Source: Roseateles aquatilis (GTDB taxonomy: Bacteria; Pseudomonadota; Gammaproteobacteria; Burkholderiales; Burkholderiaceae_C). Taken from it: DNA of 64,000 nucleotides. The first letter of the stretch is position 1. Each line of letters starts with the position of its first letter. Made by a program: the position numbers and the translations under genes. The notes under the pieces were generated by a model that worked only from the letters and a program-made list of their open reading frames with translations, was not told the DNA's origin and searched no databases. Of this stretch, positions 41,572-51,006 are shown piece by piece. The stretch lies in NCBI RefSeq assembly GCF_002205645.1, contig NZ_NIOF01000010.1, positions 62,001-126,000 of the forward strand, read 5' to 3'.

Positions 41572-44325
41572 ATGAGAAAGAACACCCAGCTCTCCCTGTC
41601 CCTGAGCGCCGCCGCGGCGCTGCTGTGCTGCGCCCAGATCGCGCAAGCCCAGGAACAGGAAACGACCCAGCTGCAGCGCGTCGAGGTCACCGGCTCCAAC
41701 ATCAAGCGTCTGGCGTCCGAAACCTCGTCCCCCGTGCAGGTCTACAACCGCGACGAAATCCGTCGCACCGGCGCCAACACCGTGCGCCAGGTCCTGGACA
41801 CGCTGACGTCGACGTCCAGCAACGAAATCCGTGACGACGGCAACAACACCAGCTTCGCTTCCGGCGCCTCCGGCGTGTCGATGCGCGGTCTGGGCAAGGG
41901 TGCCACGCTGGTGCTGCTGAACGGCCGCCGCGTCGCCAACTTCGGCCTGGCCGACGGCGCCAAGGACACCTTCGTCAACGTCGACTCGATCCCCGCCGAC
42001 GTGATCGACCGCGTGGAAATCCTGAAGGACGGCGCGTCCGCCATCTACGGCTCCGACGCGATGGCCGGCGTGATCAACATCATCACGCGCCGCAGCTACA
42101 ACGGCGTCGGCGCGTCCGCCAGCTACACCTTCAACGAGAACCCGAGCGTCGGCGCCCAGCGCCAGGCCAGCATCGTGGCCGGCTACGGCGACCTGGAGAA
42201 GGACCGCTTCAACGTCTTCGCCAACATCGAGGCGTACAAGCGCGACGGCTACACCGTGGCCGACGTCAAGGGCGACTATGCGCCCTGGCACAAGGGCATC
42301 TTCAACCCGGCCTTCGGCGACCCGAGCCTGGCGTCCTACCCCGGCAACCTGCGCATCAACGGCCAGCGCGTCGCGGTGGCGGGCTGCACGACGAAGAACT
42401 CCGCCGGCCAGTGCGTGACCGACATCAACGGCCTGAACCCGGTGTCCGATCCCGCCAAGCGCGTGAACGTGTTCACCGCCGGCCGCGTCAAGCTGACCGA
42501 GGACATGCAAGGCTTCGCCGAGGCGTCCTACTCCAAGACGACCACCGAGTACCGCAACCTGCCGATGACGCTGGCCGCCGGCGGCACCTCGCGCTGGTAC
42601 GACGGCTACAACAAGGTCGCGCAGTCGATCCCGATGCCGGTGCTGGGCGCCAACAACCCGGCCAACCCGACCGGCGCGCCGGTGGGCATCGACTACCGGT
42701 TCATGGATGACCCGAGTCTGTTCAACTACGACGGCACCGGCAGCCAGTACCGCGTGCTGGCCGGCGTGCAGGGCACGTTCCGCGAGATGGACTGGGAAGT
42801 GGCCGTCGGCCGCGTCGGCGCCGAAGCCGACAAGCTGAGCCGCTGGGGCTCCCGTGACCTGTACGCCGCCGTCGCTTCCGGCGAGTACAAGATCGGCGGC
42901 CCGAACAGCCGTGAGCTGCTGGAGCGCCTGTTCCCGATCAACGGCTCCAAGGGCAAGAACCACCAAAACTGGGTGGACGCCAAGATCAGCGGCGAACTCA
43001 TGCAGCTGCCTGGCGGCGCCCTGGCGTTCGCCGCGGGCCTGGAGCACCGCGAGGAAGCCGTTTCGATCAAGTCGACGGACAACGTCATGAAGGCGCAGAT
43101 CGTCGGTCGCGGCTCCGTGCTGATCGACGGCGAGCGCAAGCTCGACGCCGCCTTCCTGGAGCTGAACGCCCCGGTCATGAAGGGCCTGGAGCTGAACGGC
43201 GCGCTGCGCTTCGACAAGGCTTCCGGCTTCGACGGCCGTGTGTCGCCCAAGCTGGGCATCCGCTACGAAGTGCTGCCGCAACTGATGCTGCGCGGTACCG
43301 TGGCCGGCGGCTTCCGTGCTCCGAACATCCCGGAAACCCTGGGTCAGGTCGGCGTGACCGGCTTCTTCAACAACACGGTCGACCCGCGTCGTTGCGAGAC
43401 CGCCACCAAGCTGCGCGACATCCTGAAGAACGGCACCGACGCCGACAAGGCCGATGCCACCGCCGCCTACAACAGCGGCTGCCTGGCCTCGGTGCCGGCG
43501 ATGATCTCGGCCAACCCCAACCTGAAGCCGGAAACGTCCAAGAGCGTCACGCTGGGCTTCGTGTTCGAGCCGACGCGCAACGCGTCGATCGCCGTCGACT
43601 ACTTCAAGATCGAGCGCAAGAACGAGATCAACTCGCGTGATCCGTCCTATGTGCTGGAGCGCGAAGGCAAGGCCGGCTACGAGGACATGATCAGCCGCGG
43701 CGCCCTGACCGGCCAGGAACAGGCCTGGATCACCCGCGCCAACCAGCTGTCGGGCCAGAACCTGGCCTGGCAGGCCGGCCAGATCACGTCGCTGCTGCTG
43801 CAGTACGAGAACTTCGGCAAGACCGAGACCTCGGGCGTCGACATCGACGTCAAGGGTCGCGTGGCCTCGGGCTCGTTCGGCACGCTGAACCTGGGCCTGG
43901 CGGCGACCTACGCGCTGAGCTACAAGCAGTGGGACATCGACGCCAACACGTGGCGCCCGAACCAGGTCGGCTTCTACCAGCAGCCGCGTCTGAAGGCGGT
44001 GCTGTCGGCCACCTGGAACAGCGGTCCGTGGACGAGCGGCGTGCGCTTCAACTACACGTCGAAGACCTCGCTGAACCAGGACGAGACCGATGTGTCGGCA
44101 TGGGGCGATGCCGCGTGCCAGGCCCGTCTGAAGCCGGGCGCCCTGCCTTGCTTCATCGACGAGGACCTGCGCACCGACTTCAGCCTGGCCTACACCGGCT
44201 TCAAGAACCTGCGTCTCTCGCTCAACATCAACAACCTGATGGGCGAGCAGCGTCCGGTGAACCTGCGCGACGGCTACAGCCTGCGTCCGCGCAGCTACAA
44301 GGTGGGCGCGTCCTACGACTTCTGA
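41572..44325 (+). CDS. TonB-dependent outer membrane receptor (first tandem copy)
   Basis: The 917-residue protein imports a substrate across the outer membrane using TonB energy. It has a signal peptide (about 1-26, ending AQAQ). A plug domain follows (about 40-175) with RVEVTGSNIKR, QVYNRDEIRRTG, GVSMRGLGKGATLVLLNGRR and RVEILKDGASAIYG. The remainder is a large 22-strand barrel ending in the expected aromatic residue (SYDF). The substrate is not evident; the plug resembles Oar-like or oligosaccharide/peptide receptors of Burkholderiales. It is followed by an intrinsic terminator and by a closely similar paralogue. The start at 41572 gives a complete signal peptide. Confidence 0.93.
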   Translation: MRKNTQLSLSLSAAAALLCCAQIAQAQEQETTQLQRVEVTGSNIKRLASETSSPVQVYNRDEIRRTGANTVRQVLDTLTSTSSNEIRDDGNNTSFASGASGVSMRGLGKGATLVLLNGRRVANFGLADGAKDTFVNVDSIPADVIDRVEILKDGASAIYGSDAMAGVINIITRRSYNGVGASASYTFNENPSVGAQRQASIVAGYGDLEKDRFNVFANIEAYKRDGYTVADVKGDYAPWHKGIFNPAFGDPSLASYPGNLRINGQRVAVAGCTTKNSAGQCVTDINGLNPVSDPAKRVNVFTAGRVKLTEDMQGFAEASYSKTTTEYRNLPMTLAAGGTSRWYDGYNKVAQSIPMPVLGANNPANPTGAPVGIDYRFMDDPSLFNYDGTGSQYRVLAGVQGTFREMDWEVAVGRVGAEADKLSRWGSRDLYAAVASGEYKIGGPNSRELLERLFPINGSKGKNHQNWVDAKISGELMQLPGGALAFAAGLEHREEAVSIKSTDNVMKAQIVGRGSVLIDGERKLDAAFLELNAPVMKGLELNGALRFDKASGFDGRVSPKLGIRYEVLPQLMLRGTVAGGFRAPNIPETLGQVGVTGFFNNTVDPRRCETATKLRDILKNGTDADKADATAAYNSGCLASVPAMISANPNLKPETSKSVTLGFVFEPTRNASIAVDYFKIERKNEINSRDPSYVLEREGKAGYEDMISRGALTGQEQAWITRANQLSGQNLAWQAGQITSLLLQYENFGKTETSGVDIDVKGRVASGSFGTLNLGLAATYALSYKQWDIDANTWRPNQVGFYQQPRLKAVLSATWNSGPWTSGVRFNYTSKTSLNQDETDVSAWGDAACQARLKPGALPCFIDEDLRTDFSLAYTGFKNLRLSLNINNLMGEQRPVNLRDGYSLRPRSYKVGASYDF

Positions 44326-44392
44326 TCGTCCCCGACGATCCGCCGCACGACCCCGTCCGCGCCTCGCGCGACGGGTGTCGGCGGCTCCGTGC

Positions 44393-44418
44393 AAACCCGG
44401 CCTCGGCCGGGTTTTTTC
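44393..44418 (+). terminator. Intrinsic terminator after the first TonB-dependent receptor
   Basis: AAACCCGGCC and GGCCGGGTTT pair perfectly around a 2-base gap (probably a 4-base loop in practice) and are followed by further T residues. It lies 67 bases after the receptor stop codon, so the two receptors probably have separate transcripts. Confidence 0.88.
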
Positions 44419-44735
44419 TTGTGCGCTGCGCGCGCAATCCCCCTGAATGCGCTCATCTATTGCCGCCGCGGTCCCCCGCAAGAGAGGGGGGCGGCGAGGG
44501 CAAATCTCGATGGGGTAAACGCGGGGTTCAATGACTTTCGTGAGGGTATGTGCTGATTGGTGTGTGGCCTAGGTGTATCACTTGCTTCACACGCGTTTAC
44601 ATAGACGACTGGCTCATAAATGGCACTGCAACAATTTGCACCACGCCCACGGACTGTCCATCCAACGGTCCGGTTGAGAAGCGTGCAGCCAAAACGGCGC
44701 TTGACCGAGCGTCATTCATCGAGGATCCATTCGTC
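44419..44735. other. Intergenic leader of the second TonB-dependent receptor
   Basis: These 317 bases between the terminator and the second receptor gene must contain its promoter. They look less GC-rich than the coding regions, particularly 44530-44660. I cannot name a -35/-10 pair with confidence and see no dyad or small gene. GAGGA at 44721-44725 is the likely ribosome binding site of the next gene. Confidence 0.5.
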
Positions 44736-47510
44736 ATGTCTCGTCACTTCGAAAAGCAAGGGAAGCTGGTCCTGACCAGCGTCGCGATCGCCAGCGGACT
44801 GTTCTGCTCCGCCGCCTTCGCGCAAGCCGAGCAACCCGCCTCGACCCAGCTCGAGCGCGTGGAGGTCACCGGTTCCAACATCAAGCGTCTGGCCGCGGAG
44901 ACCGCCTCGCCGGTCCAGGTTTACAACCGCGATGAGATCCGCCGCACCGGTGGCAACACTGTGCGCCAGGTGCTGGACACGATCACCGCCACCACGTCCA
45001 ACGAACTGCGGGACGACGGCAACAACGCCAGCTTCGCGTCGGGCGCGACCGGCGTGTCGATGCGTGGTCTGGGCAAGGGCGCCACGCTGGTGCTGCTGAA
45101 CGGCCGCCGCGTCGCCAACTACGGTCTGGCCGACGGCGCCAAGGACACCTTCGTCAACGTCGACTCGATCCCGGCCGACGTGGTCGAGCGCATCGAAGTG
45201 CTGAAGGACGGCGCATCCGCCGTCTACGGCTCCGACGCGATGGCCGGCGTGATCAACATCATCACGCGTCGCAGCTACAACGGCGTCGGCGCTTCCGCCA
45301 GCTACGTGTTCAACGAACACCCCAGCGTCGGCGCGCAAAAGACCGCGTCCGTCGTGGCCGGCTTCGGCGACCTGGACAAGGACCGCTTCAACGTCTTCGG
45401 CAACCTCGAGGCCTATCGCCGCGAGGGCTACACCGTCGCCGACGTGAAGGACTCGTACGCGCCCTGGCACAAGGCCATCGTGTCGCCGGCCTTCGGCGAT
45501 CCGTCGGTGGGCTCCTTCCCCGGCAACATCCGCAACCCGGTGACCAACGTTCGCGAACCGGTGAAGGGCTGCACGAACATCGTCGGCGGCACCTGCGTGA
45601 CCGACCTGAACGGCATCAACCCGGTGTCCGACCCGGCGCACCGCATCAACCTGTTCACCAGCGCCCGCGCCAAGCTGACGGACGACATCCAGGCGTTCGC
45701 CGAGGTGTCTTACTCGAAGACGACCACCGAGTACTACAACCTGCCGATGACCATCGCTTCCGGCGCGACCTCGCGCTGGTACGACGGCTACAACAAGGTG
45801 GCCCAGTCGGTGCCGAACCCGCGACTCGCCGTCGGCAATCCGGCCAACCCCTACAGCGTTCCGGTGGGCATCGACTACCGGTTCATGGATGATCCGAGCA
45901 TCTTCGGCTACGACAACGACGCCAGCCAGTACCGCGCCATGGTCGGCGTGCAAGGCACCTTCCGCGGCTACGACTGGGAAGTGGCCGGCGGCCGCGTCGG
46001 CGCCAAGGCTGACAAGCTGAGCCGTTGGGGCTCGCGCGACCTGTTCAACGCCGTGGCCAGCGGCGAGTACAAGATCGGCGGCCCGAACAGCGCTGAACTG
46101 CTGGACAAGTACTTCCCGATCCAGGGCTCCAAGGGCAAGAACCACCAGAACTGGATCGATGCCAAGGTCAGCGGCGAGATCACCCAGCTGCCCGGCGGCC
46201 CCCTGGCCTTCGCGGCGGGTGTGGAGCACCGCGAGGAAGCCGTCTCGATCAAGTCGACGGACAACGTCATGAAGGCGCAGATCATCGGCCGCGGCTCCGT
46301 GCTGATCGACGGTGCCCGCAAGCTGGACGCCGCCTTCCTGGAGTTGAACGCTCCGGTCTGGAAGGGTCTGGAGCTGAACGGCGCGCTGCGCTTCGACAAG
46401 GCCTCCGGCTTCGACGGCCGCGTGTCCCCGAAGCTGGGCATCCGTTATGAAGTGCTGCCCGAGCTGATCCTGCGCGGTACCGTGGCCGGTGGCTTCCGTG
46501 CCCCCAACATCCCGGAAACCCTGGGTCAGGTCGGTGTGACCGGCTTCTTCAACAACACGGTCGACCCGCGTCGTTGCGAAGTCGCCACCCAGTTGCGCAA
46601 CATCCTGCAGAAGGGCACCGCCGCCGACCGTTCGGACGCGACGGCTGCCTTCAACAGCGGCTGCCTGGCCTCGGTGCCGGCGATGATCTCGGCCAACCCC
46701 ACCCTGAAGCCGGAAACGTCCAAGAGCCTGACCCTGGGCTTCGTGTTCGAGCCGACCCGCAACCTGTCGGTCGCCGTCGACTACTTCAAGATCGAGCGCA
46801 AGAACGAGATCAGCTCGCGTGATCCGTCCTACGTGCTGGAGCGCGAAGGCAAGCCGGGTTACGAGAACATGATCTCGCGCGGCGCGCTGACGGGCCAGGA
46901 AATCGGCTGGGTCACCCGCGCCAAGCAACTGGACCCGACCTACACCGGCAACTGGGCGGCGGGTCAGATCACGTCGCTGCTGCTGCAGTACGAGAACTTC
47001 GGCAAGACCGAAACCTCGGGCGTGGACTTCGACGTCAAGGGTAAGGTGTCGGCTGGCTCGTTCGGCACGCTGAACCTGGGCGTGGCGGCGACCTACGCGC
47101 TGACCTACAAGCCGTGGGACATCGACGCCAACGACTGGCGTCCCAACCAGGTCGGCAAGTACACGAACCCGCGCCTGAAGGCCGTGTTCTCGGCCGCCTG
47201 GAACAAGGGTCCGTGGTCGACGGGTCTGCGCTTCAACTACACCTCGAAGACCTCGCTCAACTATGACGAGACCGACGAGTCGTCGTGGGGCGAAGCCGCG
47301 TGCAAGTCGCGTCTGAACCCGGGCAACCTGAACTGCTTCATCGACGAAGACATCCGCACCGACTTCAACCTGTCGTACACCGGGTTCAAGAACCTGCGTC
47401 TGTCGCTCAACATCAACAATCTGATGGGCGACGAGCGTCCGGTGAACCTGCGTGGCGGTTACTCCATCCGTCCGCGTTCGTACAAGGTGGGCGCGTCCTA
47501 CGACTTCTGA
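44736..47510 (+). CDS. TonB-dependent outer membrane receptor (second tandem copy)
   Basis: The 924-residue receptor is a close paralogue of the preceding one. It has a signal peptide (about 1-30, ending AFAQA), the same plug motifs (RVEVTGSNIKR, QVYNRDEIRRTG and GVSMRGLGKG) and a barrel ending SYDF. Long blocks are nearly identical between the two proteins (for example the GSKGKNHQNW region and the block from REEAVSIKSTDNVMKAQI onward). The signal peptide, extracellular loops and a few insertions differ, as expected if the two take up related but different ligands. The start at 44736 has GAGGA ten bases upstream. Confidence 0.93.
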   Translation: MSRHFEKQGKLVLTSVAIASGLFCSAAFAQAEQPASTQLERVEVTGSNIKRLAAETASPVQVYNRDEIRRTGGNTVRQVLDTITATTSNELRDDGNNASFASGATGVSMRGLGKGATLVLLNGRRVANYGLADGAKDTFVNVDSIPADVVERIEVLKDGASAVYGSDAMAGVINIITRRSYNGVGASASYVFNEHPSVGAQKTASVVAGFGDLDKDRFNVFGNLEAYRREGYTVADVKDSYAPWHKAIVSPAFGDPSVGSFPGNIRNPVTNVREPVKGCTNIVGGTCVTDLNGINPVSDPAHRINLFTSARAKLTDDIQAFAEVSYSKTTTEYYNLPMTIASGATSRWYDGYNKVAQSVPNPRLAVGNPANPYSVPVGIDYRFMDDPSIFGYDNDASQYRAMVGVQGTFRGYDWEVAGGRVGAKADKLSRWGSRDLFNAVASGEYKIGGPNSAELLDKYFPIQGSKGKNHQNWIDAKVSGEITQLPGGPLAFAAGVEHREEAVSIKSTDNVMKAQIIGRGSVLIDGARKLDAAFLELNAPVWKGLELNGALRFDKASGFDGRVSPKLGIRYEVLPELILRGTVAGGFRAPNIPETLGQVGVTGFFNNTVDPRRCEVATQLRNILQKGTAADRSDATAAFNSGCLASVPAMISANPTLKPETSKSLTLGFVFEPTRNLSVAVDYFKIERKNEISSRDPSYVLEREGKPGYENMISRGALTGQEIGWVTRAKQLDPTYTGNWAAGQITSLLLQYENFGKTETSGVDFDVKGKVSAGSFGTLNLGVAATYALTYKPWDIDANDWRPNQVGKYTNPRLKAVFSAAWNKGPWSTGLRFNYTSKTSLNYDETDESSWGEAACKSRLNPGNLNCFIDEDIRTDFNLSYTGFKNLRLSLNINNLMGDERPVNLRGGYSIRPRSYKVGASYDF

Positions 47511-47563
47511 TCGTGAGGCCGGCTTCGGCCGGCGCCGGTCGACATCGACCGGGAACGAGCAGC

Positions 47564-47592
47564 ACAAGGGCCTTCGGGCCCTTGTTTCGTTT
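47564..47592 (+). terminator. Intrinsic terminator after the second TonB-dependent receptor
   Basis: ACAAGGGCC (47564-47572) and GGCCCTTGT (47577-47585) pair perfectly around a TTCG tetraloop, followed by the T-rich TTCGTTT. The tetraloop and perfect 9-bp stem make this a strong Rho-independent terminator. It could also act on the convergent lysR transcript. Confidence 0.88.
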
Positions 47593-47660
47593 CCGCGCGC
47601 GGAGGCGGTGGGGCGACGGCGTCGAGTCCGATCTCGGCCCATCGCGCCGGATCGTCCAGG

Positions 47661-48629
47661 CTACTTGCGTTTCGCCCGTGCCACGGGCGGCCGCCTCGCA
47701 GGCGGCTTCACGCGCTCCTGATCCGCCGAGTTCTCGAAGCGCCTGACCACCGCGTCGATGAACAGGCGCGTGCGCGGCGGCAGCAGGCGCCGCGACGGAA
47801 ACACCAGTTGCAGCGGTGCGCTCTCGCCGGCCCACTCGGGCAGCACCTCGACGAGGCGGCCGTCGGCGAGCTCCTCCAGTACGTCCCACACCGACCGCCG
47901 CACCAGCCCGAGGCCCGCGAGCGCCCAGTCGTGCGCCTGCTCGCCGTTGTCGGTGACCAGCCGGCCGCGCACCGCGACCGATCGCGGCGCGGCCGCGACC
48001 GAGGCGTCTCGCGGGATGAATTGCCAGTCGGAATGCCGCGTCGCCATCCGTTCCTGCAGGATGCAGTCGTGCCCGGCCAGGTCCTCCAGTGCGCGCGGAC
48101 GGCCGCGGCGGCGCAGGTAGCCGGGCGTCGCGCACAGCACGCGGCGGTTGGGGCCGAGCCAGCGCGCGGCCAGTCGCGAATCCTGCGGTCCGCCGATCCG
48201 CACCGCGCAATCGAAGCCCTCGTCGATCAGGTCCACCATCGTGTCCGACAGCGACACCTGCACCGTCACCTCGGGGTGGTGCCGCATGAACTCGGCCGCG
48301 AGCGGCCCGATGCAGCGGCGGCCCATCGCGACGGTGGCGGAGACCCGCAGCAGCCCGCGGGCGTACTGGCGGCCCTGGGCGAGCTCGGCCTCGGCGTCGT
48401 CGATCTCGGCCAGGATGACCAGGCAGCGCTCGTGATACAGCGCGCCCTCGTCGGTCAGGGCCAGCCGGCGCGAGCTGCGCTGCAGCAGCCGCACGCCGAG
48501 CCGCGCCTCCAGCCGCGCCAGCCGCTTGCTGCCGACGGCCGGCGAGAAGCCCAGCTCGCGCCCCGCCGCGGACAGGCTGCCCGCGGAGACGGCGCGCACG
48601 AAGAGCCGCATGTCGTCGAGTTCATTCAT
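47661..48629 (-). CDS. LysR-family transcriptional regulator
   Basis: The 322-residue protein has an N-terminal winged HTH (about 4-62, GSLSAAGRELGFSPAVGSKRLARLE) and a substrate-binding-like domain (about 90-300) with the DCAVRIGGPQDSRL segment common in the CrgA/DmlR subgroup. The C-terminus is Arg/Pro-rich and basic. It is divergent from an MFS exporter gene 179 bases away and probably regulates it. The start at 48629 (MNELDDMRLF) is standard for the subgroup; an in-frame start 30 bases upstream is less likely. Confidence 0.88.
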   Translation of the reverse strand: MNELDDMRLFVRAVSAGSLSAAGRELGFSPAVGSKRLARLEARLGVRLLQRSSRRLALTDEGALYHERCLVILAEIDDAEAELAQGRQYARGLLRVSATVAMGRRCIGPLAAEFMRHHPEVTVQVSLSDTMVDLIDEGFDCAVRIGGPQDSRLAARWLGPNRRVLCATPGYLRRRGRPRALEDLAGHDCILQERMATRHSDWQFIPRDASVAAAPRSVAVRGRLVTDNGEQAHDWALAGLGLVRRSVWDVLEELADGRLVEVLPEWAGESAPLQLVFPSRRLLPPRTRLFIDAVVRRFENSADQERVKPPARRPPVARAKRK

Positions 48630-48666
48630 GGCGCGCTGCTCCGGTCTGTGTCGTCCCACTTCGATC

Positions 48667-48693
48667 CCATCTGTTCCATTCCGGAATAGATGG
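48667..48693. promoter_or_regulatory. Imperfect palindrome between lysR and the MFS gene
   Basis: CCATCT (48667-48672) and AGATGG (48688-48693) are perfect arms, with an inner perfect palindrome ATTCCGGAAT (48678-48687). It is a candidate LysR operator for the divergent pair and is more AT-rich than its surroundings. Confidence 0.55.
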
Positions 48694-48808
48694 TTGTGCT
48701 TCCAGGCGGATTCTCTTTCAGCAGGGGAAAGGTCACAGTGCGGACCATGTCAATGACCCTTCTGGAACGCGCGATGTCCCGTCCCCTTCAAGCCGGCGAG
48801 GTGACGCG

Positions 48809-50011
48809 ATGAGCGCCGTCGTCACCCCCTCCGGCGCCGCGGCCGGTCAGGCGGGCCGCGGGTTCCCGCTGCCCATCCTGGCACTCGCGCTGGCGGCCTT
48901 CGCCATCGGCACGACCGAGTTCGTCATCATGGGCCTGCTGCCCGCGATGGCGCAGGACCTGGCCGTCAGCCTGCCGCGCGCCGGCCTGCTGGTGACGGGG
49001 TATGCGCTGGGCGTGGCGCTCGGCGCGCCGCCGCTGGCCGCGCTCAGCGCCACCTGGCCGCGCAAGCGGGCGCTGCTCGTGCTGATCGCGCTGTTCATCG
49101 CGGGCAACGTGCTGTCGGCGGTGGGGGAGGGTTACGCGCTGGTGATGCTGGGGCGTGTCGTCGCGGCGCTGGCGCACGGGTGTTTCTTCGGCATCGGTGC
49201 CGTGGTCGCCAGCGAGCTGGTCGCCCCCGACCGCAAGGCCGGCGCGATCGCGCTGATGTTCACCGGCCTGACGCTGGCCAACGTGCTGGGCGTGCCGCTG
49301 GGCAACCTGATCGGCCAGCAATGGGGCTGGCGCAGCAGCTTCGCGGCGGTGGCGGGTCTGGGCGTCGTCGCGGCGATCGCGCTGATGGCCCTGCTGCCGA
49401 AGACCTTGCCCTCGGGCGAGGCGCAATCGGGCAACGACTGGTCGGTGCTCAAGCGGCCGCAAGTGCTGATCGCGCTGGCGCTGACGGCGATCGGCTTCGG
49501 GGGCGTCTTCACCGCCTTCACCTTCATCGCGCCGATGCTGGAGCAGGTCACCGGCCTGTCGACCGGCGCGGTCACCGCGGTGCTGTTCCTGTTCGGGCTC
49601 GGCCTGACGATCGGCAACACGCTGGGCGGCAGGCTGGCGGACTGGCGGCTGATGCCGTCGCTGATGGGCATCCTGGCGGTGCTGGCGCTGGTGCAACTGG
49701 TGCTGGCGGCGGTGCTCGGCTGGCAGTGGCCTGCCATCGCGACGGTCTTCGTCTGGGGCATGGCCGCGTTCGCGACGGTGCCCGGGCTGCAGATGCGGAT
49801 GATGCAGCAGGCGCCCGACGCCCCGGCGCTGGTGTCCACGCTCAACATCGCGGCCTTCAACCTCGGCAACGCCGGCGGGGCGTGGCTGGGCGGGTGGATG
49901 CTCGATCACGGCGCGGCGCTCAGGGCGCTGCCGATCGCGGGTGCCGCGTTGGCGGTGGTCGGGTTGGGGCTGGCGGCGGTCAGCGTGGGGGTTGAGCGGA
50001 AGGCGCGATGA
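48809..50011 (+). CDS. MFS transporter, DHA1 (AraJ/sugar-efflux-like) family
   Basis: The 400-residue inner membrane protein has about 12 hydrophobic helices and the DHA1 opening ALAAFAIGTTEFVIMGLLPAMAQDL. The GYALGVALGAPPLAALSATWPRKRALL motif-A region follows (about 66-92). Members export drugs, arabinose or other small molecules by proton antiport; substrate is not predictable. It is divergent from the LysR gene, with a palindrome in between. It ends 49 bases before the convergent toxin gene. Confidence 0.9.
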   Translation: MSAVVTPSGAAAGQAGRGFPLPILALALAAFAIGTTEFVIMGLLPAMAQDLAVSLPRAGLLVTGYALGVALGAPPLAALSATWPRKRALLVLIALFIAGNVLSAVGEGYALVMLGRVVAALAHGCFFGIGAVVASELVAPDRKAGAIALMFTGLTLANVLGVPLGNLIGQQWGWRSSFAAVAGLGVVAAIALMALLPKTLPSGEAQSGNDWSVLKRPQVLIALALTAIGFGGVFTAFTFIAPMLEQVTGLSTGAVTAVLFLFGLGLTIGNTLGGRLADWRLMPSLMGILAVLALVQLVLAAVLGWQWPAIATVFVWGMAAFATVPGLQMRMMQQAPDAPALVSTLNIAAFNLGNAGGAWLGGWMLDHGAALRALPIAGAALAVVGLGLAAVSVGVERKAR

Positions 50012-50060
50012 ACACAAGAGGAAGGGCGACCACGTGGGGCGCCCTTGCCGCAGGGGGCAT

Positions 50061-50369
50061 TCAATGCGAGGGCGCGGGGGGATTGGGCCAATCGCGGCGC
50101 GCGTGGACGACGTCGATGACTCTGATCGTTGCGGGCATCACCTGATACACCACGAAGAAGTTGGGACGCACGACGATTTCTCGTGCCCCTTCGATTCGCC
50201 TCGACTCTCGATACAGCGCAGGGAAACATGCAGCGATCGACAGCTTGGAAAGGATGTCGTCGTTGAGGCGCTCCGCCGCGATTTCGTTGTCGCAACGAAT
50301 GCGCCACAGGATTTCCGCCAAGAGGTCCTCCGCCGACTCTTCCCACTCAACACTTCTTGGGGCGGGCAT
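50061..50369 (-). CDS. ParE/RelE-superfamily toxin
   Basis: The 102-residue protein has the RelE/ParE fold pattern: an N-terminal helical pair (EWEESAEDLLAEILWRI and NDDILSKLSIAA) and a C-terminal beta-strand core (REIVVRPNFFVVYQVMPATIRVIDVVHARRDW). The RDW ending is typical of ParE-type toxins, which either poison gyrase or cleave mRNA. The gene overlaps the end of the upstream antitoxin candidate by 23 bases, the usual antitoxin-first order. Which target it has cannot be decided from sequence. Confidence 0.85.
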   Translation of the reverse strand: MPAPRSVEWEESAEDLLAEILWRIRCDNEIAAERLNDDILSKLSIAACFPALYRESRRIEGAREIVVRPNFFVVYQVMPATIRVIDVVHARRDWPNPPAPSH

Positions 50370-50811
50370 GAGGCCCCCCCGTTCCGCGGATCATTTGACG
50401 CATCTCCGCGTGGACCTGACGAAAGTCTTTCCCCGGCCTGCTGCTCTGCATGGCTTTCAGCAAGCGTTCGCGATACGCGGCGTTCCACGCCTCGTCCTCC
50501 GGCATGCCATCGTTGAAGGCTTGCGGCCGACCGACTGCCGGTCGGAACTCGGTGTCCGCGTTGTGGTGATTGAGTTCGAGGTCCACGATGTTCAGCGCCA
50601 TGAGACGTCTCGCAAGGGTTTCGAGGGTCCGGAACATGCGCGGCGCACCCGTTGGCGTTGTCAGGCGGTAGTTGCCATCCGCGCGTAGCAGCCACAGATG
50701 CCAAACACGTCCATGAGCCACGGCCCTGGCTTGCAGCGATCCGCCGGCCATCGACCACGCAAGCAGCGTGGCGTCGTCAATGGGGGTCGGTGAAGATCCG
50801 GTGTTGTCCAT
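50347..50811 (-). CDS. Antitoxin candidate with an extra N-terminal domain
   Basis: The 154-residue protein precedes and overlaps the ParE-type toxin gene and is the likely antitoxin. Its C-terminal third (about 103-145, DEAWNAAYRERLLKAMQSS and KDFRQVHAEMRQMI) resembles the toxin-wrapping helices of type II antitoxins. The N-terminal part (about 10-95) is a separate domain with LQARAVAHGRVWHLWLLRADG and APRMFRTLETLARRLMALN, unlike a short ribbon-helix-helix or AbrB/Phd domain. I do not recognise it. It may be the DNA-binding part in a different fold. The start at 50811 is chosen; an in-frame start at 50859 would add 16 basic residues. Confidence 0.65.
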   Translation of the reverse strand: MDNTGSSPTPIDDATLLAWSMAGGSLQARAVAHGRVWHLWLLRADGNYRLTTPTGAPRMFRTLETLARRLMALNIVDLELNHHNADTEFRPAVGRPQAFNDGMPEDEAWNAAYRERLLKAMQSSRPGKDFRQVHAEMRQMIRGTGGPHARPKKC

Positions 50812-51006
50812 GGCGCGGCGTGGATGAAATGAACGCTGACGGGGGCGATGCCGGAGCATAGGCCTGATCGTCGCCTGTCCATTCAGTCGGTACCGGCGCC
50901 AAGGAGATGTGCATCGTTCCCGATGACAGGCCTTTCGCCAATGACCCGAACTACTGGAGTTTTGACCTTCCCAGGTCTTGCGCGACGAGCCGTCTCGCGC
51001 TGAGGG

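Noticed and set aside
41473-47642. Frames of about 1000 and 976 codons on the minus strand opposite the two TonB-dependent receptors
   Set aside because: They mirror the receptor codons in the complementary frame, have Val/Arg/Ala-biased composition and contain no domain. The sense strand has clear receptors with terminators.
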